A stretch of 8,228 bases of DNA. Source: an uncultured Lachnospiraceae bacterium. GTDB lineage: Bacteria; Bacillota; Clostridia; Lachnospirales; Lachnospiraceae. Below, in pieces: positions 1-5,920 of the stretch (positions within the stretch are counted from its first letter, which is position 1; each line of letters opens with the position of its first letter). The notes beneath the pieces are model-generated. The model did no database searches and was not told the origin of the DNA. It saw nothing but the letters and a program-made list of their open reading frames with translations. Location of the stretch: contig CAJUHN010000180.1 in assembly GCA_910585935.1 (NCBI GenBank), positions 1 to 8,228 on the forward strand, in the 5' to 3' direction. A program made the position numbers and the translations under genes.

Positions 1-44
1 CCACTACGTCTGGAACGGAGCGAGAGCGCGGCTTCGTTGGAATA
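1..44 (+). repeat. GC-rich palindromic dispersed repeat, left copy
   Basis: This stretch matches the reverse complement of 8183-8226 at 42 of 44 positions. It is much richer in GC than the genes beside it. Inside it, AACGGAGC (14-21) can pair with GCTTCGTT (31-38), giving an 8-bp stem with one G-U pair around a 9-base loop. The two differences between copies (positions 3 and 24) both fall outside the stem, which suggests the hairpin is what is conserved. No open frame, transposase or T-tract accompanies it. The similarity fades after GGAATA; only a loose AGCG..CC..TTT pattern may continue to about position 68. The likely class is a REP-like or small non-autonomous palindromic element. Its true left boundary may lie outside the window. 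Confidence 0.8.
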
Positions 45-124
45 GGCACTCGCCTTAAGCGAACCTTTGGATTCCTGAATCATAAAAAGTTAAGAAGTTT
101 GAAATGAAATACTTGAAAAAAAGA

Positions 125-154
125 CTGTAATTTCATAAAAACATATGGTATAAT
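125..154 (+). promoter_or_regulatory. Promoter of the cda gene block (extended -10)
   Basis: A perfect -10 TATAAT lies at 149-154 with a TG one base upstream (146-147), forming an extended -10. The -35 is weak: CTGTAA at 125-130 with an 18-base spacer is the best candidate. The segment 137-154 matches the promoter at 4027-4044 in 17 of 18 positions. Transcription would begin near 161, leaving a leader of about 50 bases before the first gene at 213. No strong hairpin or riboswitch is visible in that leader. Confidence 0.65.
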
Positions 155-212
155 AATAAAATCTATGAGGAAAAACGGTGATAGAAGTGTGAAGTGGTGA
201 GGAGAGAGAAAC

Positions 213-620
213 ATGCTTAATGAAGATAAAGTCAAATTAATGACTAAGATGGCGATTTATGAAAAAAGATTTGGAAAAAAGAATATGAAGATGACGGAGT
301 ATTTTCGAGGGGATTATGTGAGCTGGAATGCGGTTAAAACAGTAATAGCGGTGACGATTGCCTATGTGTTAATAGTAGCAGCTTGGGTGTTTTACCACAT
401 AGAAGAACTTATAGAAAATGTATATACTATGGATATTGTCGGCTTATTAAAGAAAATAGGGGTAAATTATATTATTATATTAGGCATTTATGTGATAATA
501 GCTTATATCATTTATAATGTGAAATATTCTAAAGCGATGAATAGTTTAAAACATTATCGTACTAATTTGAAGAAAGCAAAACAGATGGATACAGAGGATG
601 TGAAAGGCAGGGGATTTTAA
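213..620 (+). CDS. Small two-TM membrane protein of unknown function
   Basis: This 135-residue protein is not one I can name. It has a basic, Lys/Met-rich N-terminus of about 38 residues, a hydrophobic helix at about 40-61, a short acidic linker (EELIENV), a second helix at about 83-102, and a charged C-terminal tail (105-128) that could form an amphipathic helix. No signal-peptide cleavage site or catalytic motif is visible. The start at 213 is supported by GGTGAGGAGAG at 196-206, with AGGAG 8 bases away. It is the first gene after the promoter at 125-154 and ends 5 bases before the next gene, so it is probably cotranscribed with cdaA and cdaR. A role as an accessory subunit of the following multi-TM protein, or as a partner of CdaA, is inferred from position only. 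Confidence 0.8.
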   Translation: MLNEDKVKLMTKMAIYEKRFGKKNMKMTEYFRGDYVSWNAVKTVIAVTIAYVLIVAAWVFYHIEELIENVYTMDIVGLLKKIGVNYIIILGIYVIIAYIIYNVKYSKAMNSLKHYRTNLKKAKQMDTEDVKGRGF

Positions 621-625
621 AGATC

Positions 626-1579
626 ATGATGGTGATACTAGAAATAAAAGAGAGATTAAAGAAATTTTATGGAAAATTTGATATTTATATTTTAGCAATA
701 GTGAAATTTTTAGGAGCTTTTATCGCGCTATCGTTGATTAATGCGAATATTGGATATATGGAGAGATTGAAAGAATCTGTGCTTGTTTTATTGATTTCTC
801 TGCTTTGTTCTATTTTACCGATAGGAGGAATGGTATTTATCTGTGCAGGTTTTGTACTCGCGCATTTTTATACGATATCTTTAGAATTAGCAGCTATTAC
901 ATTAGTTTTATTTTTGCTGATGTTTTGCTTATATATCCGCTTTGATACTTCTGACTGTTATATTATTTTGCTCACACCTATTTTATTTTGGCTCAAGATA
1001 CCATATTTAGTGCCTCTTTTGGTGGGAATGACAGGAGGAATCACTTCGGTTGTGCCAGTGGGAATGGGAGTGATTGGATATTATTTATTAAATTATGCGA
1101 AAGAAAATGCGACAATTCTCACTAATTCTACTACAGAAGATATATTAAAAAAGTTCACTTTGATTATAGATGGGTTGATTCAGAATAAGCTGATGATGTT
1201 GACTGTAATCGTATTTGCACTTGTCACAATTGTGGTTTATTTAATTAAAAAGTTATCGGTGGACTATTCTTTTATGATAGCGATTGGAGTGGGAGCGATA
1301 CTGAATATTTCGCTATTATTATTAGGAGATTTTAGTTTAGATATTACAGCGGCTGTGGGGGAAATTATTATAGGGAGTTTGGTTTCAGCAGCAATTATGT
1401 TAGCACTTCAGTTTTTTATTTTTTCTGTCGATTATACAAGAACAGAACATGTGCAATTTGAGGATGATGATTATATTTATTATGTGAAGGCTGTTCCGAA
1501 GATGAGCGTGACAACTCAAGAGATTAATGTGAAGAAAATCAATGCACAAAAGGCAAAGAAGACTACACAACGCAGATAA
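626..1579 (+). CDS. Polytopic membrane protein of unknown function upstream of cdaA
   Basis: This 317-residue protein has about eight membrane segments, at roughly 20-40, 51-78, 84-104, 111-124, 126-156, 188-207, 213-234 and 242-268. A Gly/Pro-rich stretch (GMTGGITSVVPVGMGVIGYY, about 134-153) looks like a re-entrant or pore-lining segment, but I match it to no transporter family. The C-terminal 45 residues are soluble. They begin with an acidic and aromatic patch (FEDDDYIYYVKAVPK, 278-292) and end strongly basic (KKTTQRR). Two ATG codons lie in tandem at 626 and 629; AGGGG at 609-613 inside the end of the previous gene serves either, so the start is uncertain by one codon. It is 5 bases from its upstream neighbour and 14 bases from cdaA. 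Transport or sensing linked to c-di-AMP is an inference from context. Confidence 0.82.
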   Translation: MMVILEIKERLKKFYGKFDIYILAIVKFLGAFIALSLINANIGYMERLKESVLVLLISLLCSILPIGGMVFICAGFVLAHFYTISLELAAITLVLFLLMFCLYIRFDTSDCYIILLTPILFWLKIPYLVPLLVGMTGGITSVVPVGMGVIGYYLLNYAKENATILTNSTTEDILKKFTLIIDGLIQNKLMMLTVIVFALVTIVVYLIKKLSVDYSFMIAIGVGAILNISLLLLGDFSLDITAAVGEIIIGSLVSAAIMLALQFFIFSVDYTRTEHVQFEDDDYIYYVKAVPKMSVTTQEINVKKINAQKAKKTTQRR

Positions 1580-1593
1580 AGGGAAGAAGGAAA

Positions 1594-2487
1594 ATGGGGA
1601 AGGATGTGAAAGGAATGGAGGCAATATGGGGAACGATATCAGAATATGTAAGTAAGATATCTAGACTTCCCAGCATCAGATTAACAGATATTGTGGAGAT
1701 TATTATTATAACTATTTTAATTTACCACATTATGGTTTGGATTAAGAGAACAAAAGCGTGGATTTTAGTAAAAGGTCTTGTTGTATTATTAAGTTTTACT
1801 CTTGTCGCAGTTTTGTTCGAGATGAATACCATTATCTGGCTGGCGGAAAAGACATTGGGGCTTGGTGCTACTGCGATTATTATTGTATTTCAGCCAGAAC
1901 TCAGAAAAGCGTTAGAGCAGATTGGAAGAAAAAACATCATTACTGGTATCATTCCCTTTGATGAAAGTAAAAATACAAAAGAACGATTTAGTGATAAGAC
2001 GGTTGCAGAACTCACAAAAGCGGCTTTTGCTTTGGGGAAGACAAAAACAGGTGCACTGATTGTGATGGAACAGCAAGATATTTTAACAGATTATGAAAAT
2101 ACAGGAATTCCATTAGATGCAGTGATAAGTAGTCAGTTATTAATTAATATTTTTGAACATAATACACCTTTACATGATGGCGCGATTATTATTCGAGGGG
2201 ATAGGATTGTTTCTGCTACTTGTTATTTACCGCTTTCTGATAATATGGAAATAAGCAAGGATTTAGGTACAAGGCATAGAGCTGGATTAGGTGTTAGCGA
2301 GGTGACAGATTCGATGACAATTATCGTTTCTGAGGAAACTGGAAATGTTTCGATTGCTATGGGCGGAAGGCTGCTTCGAGATATCGATGCAGAAAATTTG
2401 AGAGAGAAATTGATTACGCTGCAAAATAAGACGATTGAGGAAAAGAAGGTTAAGTTATGGAAGGGAAGGCGAAAGGATGAAAAATAA
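1594..2487 (+). CDS. cdaA: Diadenylate cyclase CdaA (DAC/DisA_N domain)
   Basis: This membrane enzyme condenses two ATP to cyclic di-AMP, which controls potassium and osmolyte transport and cell-wall homeostasis in Firmicutes. The 297 residues carry three N-terminal helices (about 31-50, 57-76 and 80-98), the FQPELRKALEQIG segment (99-111) typical of the CdaA linker, and a complete DAC domain. The catalytic DGA lies at 195-197 and the RHR at 227-229 within GTRHRAGLG, so the enzyme should be active. The 1594 start uses GGGAAG at 1581-1586, 7 bases upstream. An ATG at 1615 could instead be read from GGGGAAGG at 1597-1602, removing seven residues and leaving the helices intact. The gene overlaps cdaR by 11 bases, the usual partnership. 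The length is a little above the roughly 270-280 residues common in Bacillus, owing to extended termini. Confidence 0.96.
   Translation: MGKDVKGMEAIWGTISEYVSKISRLPSIRLTDIVEIIIITILIYHIMVWIKRTKAWILVKGLVVLLSFTLVAVLFEMNTIIWLAEKTLGLGATAIIIVFQPELRKALEQIGRKNIITGIIPFDESKNTKERFSDKTVAELTKAAFALGKTKTGALIVMEQQDILTDYENTGIPLDAVISSQLLINIFEHNTPLHDGAIIIRGDRIVSATCYLPLSDNMEISKDLGTRHRAGLGVSEVTDSMTIIVSEETGNVSIAMGGRLLRDIDAENLREKLITLQNKTIEEKKVKLWKGRRKDEK
2463..2469 (+). promoter_or_regulatory. Ribosome binding site fixing the cdaR start
   Basis: GGGAAGG lies inside the 3' end of cdaA, 7 bases before ATG 2477. It favours that ATG over the in-frame ATG at 2435, which would add fourteen strongly basic residues copied from the other frame of cdaA and is not a plausible N-terminus for this family. 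Confidence 0.6.
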
Positions 2488-3889
2488 ATTGACATATAAT
2501 TGGCATTTAAAGTTGTTGTCTATCCTTATGGCTTTTGTCTTATGGCTTGTGGTCGTCAATATGAATAACCCTGATGTCACGAAAAAATTTTATAATATTC
2601 CAATTGAAATTTTAAATGAAGATAAAATTACCAGTCTAGGAGAAGGGCAAGTATACCAAGTAGATTATCCTACCAATAAGAAGGCAATTGCTACATTTAA
2701 AGGAGCAAGGTCTATCATCGATAATATGAGTGTGGGGAATATTAAGGCTACAGTGGATTTCAGCGATGTTTCTTCTGTCGGAGCGGTCAAAATAAATTTT
2801 ACTGTGCCAGATGGGGTAACATTAGTGGATGCGACAACAGAAAATATGAGAATTAGCGTAGAACCACTGGAATTAAAAACATTTTCTGTACAGTTTCAGG
2901 CATCTGGAACACCTGCAGATGGTTTTGTATTAGGGAAAGTGAATGTTTCTCCTAATGTGGTGAAGATAAAAGCGCCAAAGTCTATTTTGGAAAATATGAA
3001 ACAGGTGATAGTAGAAGCAGATGTAGATGGATTATCCACAAATCTCACAAATGTTTCTTCCAGAATTAAAATTTTAGATGGAAATGGATCGCTCATTTCT
3101 TATGGAGAAAATACAAATGTTACTGTCAGCGCTTCTAATATTTTGATCAATGCGCCAATGTTAATGACAAAAGAAGTGCCGATTTCGATGAAGGTGACAG
3201 GAAGTCCTGTAGAAAATTATCGCTATACGGGAATGAATTATACTCCTAATGTAGTGACAATTAAAGGCACAAAGGCATTGATAGAACAGATAACTTCTAT
3301 TGATATTCCAGCAGATGCAGGGATTTTGAGTTTAGATGGGATGACAGAGAGTAAGGAAGTTGTGGTAGACATTACTCCTTATTTGCCAGAAGGAATTTCT
3401 TTATTAGATGAAAATCAAAGATATATTACAGTGAATTTATATATAGAACCATTATATACAAAAACGATTGAAATTCCAGGGTCTTCTTTAACAGTAGAAA
3501 ATAGACCAGCGAATATGGTGATATCATATGATACAACAAGAAGTATCAATATAGATATGTATGGATTAAAAGGGGATTTAGAACAGATCAGTCTGGAAAA
3601 TTTGCAGCCATCTATAGATTTGAAAGGATTAGGAGCAGGAGTACACAGTTGTTTGATTAAGGTAAATCTCTCTAATGGGATAAGATTAATGAATAAGCCA
3701 GTGATAAATGTCACTATAACAGAGAGAGAGCCAGAAACAACAACTCCTGCAGAAACGGAATCGCAGAGTTCTCCAGAAACCGCTTCAACAGAAGAAAGTA
3801 CTGCTAATATGGGAATGGAAACTAACAGTGAATCTGTTACAGTTGCGGCAGAACCAATAGATCCAAGTATAGATAATCCAATACAATAG
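2477..3889 (+). CDS. cdaR: CdaR, YbbR-domain regulator of CdaA
   Basis: CdaR is a single-pass protein that sits mostly outside the cell and modulates CdaA activity. From the 2477 start it has 470 residues. A short cytoplasmic segment (MKNKLTYNWHLK) precedes one hydrophobic helix (about 11-28). Four YbbR-like repeats follow, at about 35-130, 131-222, 228-326 and 327-416. Repeats two and three show the recurring pattern V-x-G-x-P ... SPNVVKIKAP or TPNVVTIKGT followed by a leucine/isoleucine-rich strand. The last 54 residues (about 417-470) are rich in Ser, Thr, Glu and Pro and look disordered. The gene overlaps the end of cdaA by 11 bases, which implies translational coupling. No clear intrinsic terminator follows it. 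The YbbR assignment is firm; the repeat edges are approximate. Confidence 0.93.
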   Translation: MKNKLTYNWHLKLLSILMAFVLWLVVVNMNNPDVTKKFYNIPIEILNEDKITSLGEGQVYQVDYPTNKKAIATFKGARSIIDNMSVGNIKATVDFSDVSSVGAVKINFTVPDGVTLVDATTENMRISVEPLELKTFSVQFQASGTPADGFVLGKVNVSPNVVKIKAPKSILENMKQVIVEADVDGLSTNLTNVSSRIKILDGNGSLISYGENTNVTVSASNILINAPMLMTKEVPISMKVTGSPVENYRYTGMNYTPNVVTIKGTKALIEQITSIDIPADAGILSLDGMTESKEVVVDITPYLPEGISLLDENQRYITVNLYIEPLYTKTIEIPGSSLTVENRPANMVISYDTTRSINIDMYGLKGDLEQISLENLQPSIDLKGLGAGVHSCLIKVNLSNGIRLMNKPVINVTITEREPETTTPAETESQSSPETASTEESTANMGMETNSESVTVAAEPIDPSIDNPIQ

Positions 3890-4015
3890 AGTATGATTTT
3901 AAAAATTTAGATATAGAAGAACTTGGATGAAATTGTTATATATTATTATTTGAAGGGATAGAAGTTACTTTTTTGACAAGGGGGTGGATGGAATAGCCAC
4001 TACATACGCTTTTTA

Positions 4016-4044
4016 TTGCAATGCAAAAAAACATTTGGTATAAT
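4016..4044 (+). promoter_or_regulatory. Promoter of the HPr gene (extended -10)
   Basis: TTGCAA at 4016-4021 and TATAAT at 4039-4044 are separated by 17 bases, with TG at 4036-4037 forming an extended -10. The A-rich spacer and -10 (4027-4044) repeat the sequence at 137-154 with one mismatch. Transcription would start near 4051, giving a leader of about 40 bases. This makes HPr, and probably glmM downstream, a unit separable from the cda genes. Confidence 0.75.
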
Positions 4045-4078
4045 TTAAAAAAAGCGTTGGGAGGAATAAAATATTCTT

Positions 4079-4085
4079 GGAGGTG
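4079..4085 (+). promoter_or_regulatory. Ribosome binding site fixing the HPr start
   Basis: GGAGGTG ends 4 bases before ATG 4090 and selects that start over the upstream in-frame ATG at 4021, which lies before the predicted transcription start. A second Shine-Dalgarno-like GGGAGG at 4059-4064 has no suitably spaced start codon after it. Confidence 0.65.
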
Positions 4086-4089
4086 TATA

Positions 4090-4353
4090 ATGGTAAAAGA
4101 AAAAGTAATAATTAAAAATCCTACCGGTCTGCATTTAAGACCTGCTGGCATATTATGTAAAGAAGCGATAAAATTTAAGTCTATAATTCACTTTCAGGCT
4201 AAAGATAATACTGCAAATGCAAAAAGTGTATTAAGTGTGTTAGGAGCTTGTGTTAAGTGTGGAGACCAAATTGAATTTATCTGTGAGGGAGAAGATGAAG
4301 AAGAAGCATTAAAAGCGCTAGTGAATTGTGTCAATGCAGGATTGGGAGAATAA
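4090..4353 (+). CDS. ptsH: HPr family phosphocarrier protein
   Basis: HPr carries phosphate from enzyme I to sugar-specific EIIA proteins of the phosphotransferase system, and in Firmicutes it also signals carbon status through HPr kinase and CcpA. The 87-residue length is normal. The active-site motif TGLHLRPAG holds His15 and Arg17, and Lys45-Ser46 in NAKSVLSVLG supplies the HPr-kinase site. With both residues kept, this is an HPr rather than a Crh-type paralogue, in which position 15 is Gln. Five cysteines (23, 54, 57, 65, 80) include a CVKC pair at 54-57. It has its own promoter, and no enzyme I or EII gene is visible nearby; it lies between cdaR and glmM. It could be the main PTS HPr or a second, regulatory copy. 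Confidence 0.93.
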   Translation: MVKEKVIIKNPTGLHLRPAGILCKEAIKFKSIIHFQAKDNTANAKSVLSVLGACVKCGDQIEFICEGEDEEEALKALVNCVNAGLGE

Positions 4354-4373
4354 AATAAGAGGTAGAGAGATAG

Positions 4374-4451
4374 AAAAGGATACTCAAAAGATGTAGTAGT
4401 CTTAGGGGTATCTTTTCTTGATGTATATCGAAAAGATACTTTTAATTTTTT
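4374..4451 (+). terminator. Three-arm hairpin set with T-tract: terminator or attenuator before glmM
   Basis: Three arms share one sequence: A, AAAAGGATAC (4374-4383); B, GTATCTTTTC (4408-4417); C, GAAAAGATAC (4430-4439). B pairs with C over 10 perfect base pairs, with a further GAT/ATC pair inside the loop, and is followed at once by TTTTAATTTTTT (4440-4451), which is an intrinsic terminator shape. B can instead pair with A, with one bulged G, a further T-G and C-G pair, and an inner AAGA/TCTT helix. A:B and B:C exclude each other. It lies 20 bases after the HPr stop and 68 bases before glmM. It is either a terminator for HPr or a conditional stop for readthrough into glmM. Confidence 0.65.
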
Positions 4452-4519
4452 GATATATAATCTTTCTTTAAAAGAAGAATAAATTTAAAAGGCAGTATAA
4501 GAATGGAGGAATAATAGAT

Positions 4520-5866
4520 ATGGGTAAATACTTTGGAACAGATGGATTTCGCGGAGAAGCAAATGTGAATTTGACAGTAGAACACGCTTATAAGGTGGGG
4601 CGTTTTTTAGGGTGGTTTTATGGAAAAGAACATAGAGCGAAAATTGTGATCGGAAAAGATACTAGAAGAAGTAGTTATATGTTTGAATATTCTCTGGTAG
4701 CAGGACTCACTGCCTCTGGAGCAGATGTATATCTATTACATGTGACAACAACTCCTAGTGTTTCTTATGTGGTGAGAAGTGAGGAATTTGACTGCGGAAT
4801 CATGATTTCAGCCAGCCATAACCCATTTTATGATAATGGAATTAAAGTGATTAATGGAGAAGGACAGAAATTAGAGGCAGAAATAGAGACACAGATAGAG
4901 GATTATATTGATGGAAAGATAGAAGAGATTCCATTTGCGAAAAGGGAGAATATAGGAAAGACTACAGATTATGCGGCTGGAAGAAATCGCTATATTGGTT
5001 ATTTAATTTCTATCGCCACTCGAGCTTTTAAAGATAAAAAAGTGGGATTGGATTGTGCAAATGGAAGTGCTTCTGCTATCGCAAAAAATGTGTTTGATGC
5101 ATTAGGAGCGAAAACATTTGTTATTCATCAAGAGCCAGATGGAATGAATATCAATAAAGATTGTGGTTCTACCCATATAGAACAGCTTCAGAAATTTGTA
5201 CTTGAGAATGGATTAGATGTCGGATTCGCCTATGATGGAGATGCGGACAGATGTATGGCTGTAGATGAACATGGAAATATTGTAGATGGAGATTTAATTT
5301 TATATGTATGTGGAAAGTATTTAAAAAGTCAGGGACAATTGCCGGGAAATACTGTGGTGACTACAGTTATGTCTAATATGGGACTCTATGAAGCATTTGA
5401 TAAAGAAGGCATTTGTTATGAAAAGACAGCAGTAGGGGATAAATATGTTTCAGAAAATATGAGAACCAATGGTTATGGTTTAGGTGGAGAGGAATCTGGT
5501 CATATTATATTTAGTAAACATGCTGTGACAGGAGATGGAATTTTAACTTCTCTAAAAGTGATGGAAGCGATATTAGAACAGAAAGAAACACTTGGAAATT
5601 TAATAAAACCAGTTCATATTTTCCCGAAATTATTAGTAAATGTGAGAGTGAAAAATAAAGAAGAAGTGCTTCAAAATGAGGATATTAAAAATGCTGTGAA
5701 AAAAGCAGAAGAAGAGATGGGAAAAGAAGGAAGAATGTTATTCCGTGCCAGTGGAACAGAGCCTTTAATCCGTGTTATGGTAGAAGCTAAGACAGAAGAA
5801 ATGTGTAAAAAGTATGTGGATTTAGTGGTAAATATGATAAAAGAAAAAGGATTTGAAGAAAATTAG
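4520..5866 (+). CDS. glmM: Phosphoglucosamine mutase GlmM
   Basis: GlmM converts glucosamine-6-phosphate to glucosamine-1-phosphate in the cytoplasm, on the way to UDP-GlcNAc and peptidoglycan. The 448 residues match the family length. All four landmarks of the alpha-D-phosphohexomutase fold are present: the phosphoserine loop ISASHNP (Ser99), the metal loop DGDADR (239-244), the sugar loop GEESGH (323-328) and the phosphate loop RASGTEPLIR (409-418). The N-terminus GKYFGTDGFRG is typical of GlmM. GEESGH differs by one residue from the GEQSGH I expect for Gram-positive GlmM. GGAGG at 4505-4509 supports ATG 4520. In several Firmicutes glmM follows cdaR directly and the protein inhibits CdaA; here HPr and a terminator-like element come between. 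A general phosphohexomutase role is the main alternative, but less likely. Confidence 0.95.
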   Translation: MGKYFGTDGFRGEANVNLTVEHAYKVGRFLGWFYGKEHRAKIVIGKDTRRSSYMFEYSLVAGLTASGADVYLLHVTTTPSVSYVVRSEEFDCGIMISASHNPFYDNGIKVINGEGQKLEAEIETQIEDYIDGKIEEIPFAKRENIGKTTDYAAGRNRYIGYLISIATRAFKDKKVGLDCANGSASAIAKNVFDALGAKTFVIHQEPDGMNINKDCGSTHIEQLQKFVLENGLDVGFAYDGDADRCMAVDEHGNIVDGDLILYVCGKYLKSQGQLPGNTVVTTVMSNMGLYEAFDKEGICYEKTAVGDKYVSENMRTNGYGLGGEESGHIIFSKHAVTGDGILTSLKVMEAILEQKETLGNLIKPVHIFPKLLVNVRVKNKEEVLQNEDIKNAVKKAEEEMGKEGRMLFRASGTEPLIRVMVEAKTEEMCKKYVDLVVNMIKEKGFEEN

Positions 5867-5920
5867 AAACGATAGATTCCGTATAGAATCCAGATAGAAA
5901 ATGAATGAGGAAGAACTTTT

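Noticed and set aside
165..200. 11-codon leader ORF (MRKNGDRSVKW) ahead of the first gene
   Set aside because: There is no ribosome binding site before its ATG, and there is no codon run or hairpin pair that would indicate attenuation.
2896..3714. Antisense open frames inside cdaR (and similar ones in other genes)
   Set aside because: They lie opposite well-supported genes, lack ribosome sites, and encode no recognisable domain.
3973..3978. Perfect TTGACA as a -35 box
   Set aside because: No acceptable -10 lies 16-18 bases downstream; the better promoter is at 4016-4044.
3984..4000. GTGG/CCAC hairpin in the gap after cdaR as a terminator
   Set aside because: A 4-bp stem with a 9-base loop and no adjacent T-tract; no convincing terminator follows cdaR.
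4456..4461. TATAAT as a separate glmM promoter
   Set aside because: No matching -35 and no TG extension; in this AT-rich gap the hexamer alone is weak evidence, although a start here would fit a terminator just upstream.
5875..5890. GATTC/GAATC hairpin between glmM and the glycosyltransferase
   Set aside because: Only 5 base pairs, with no T-tract after it; not enough for a terminator.
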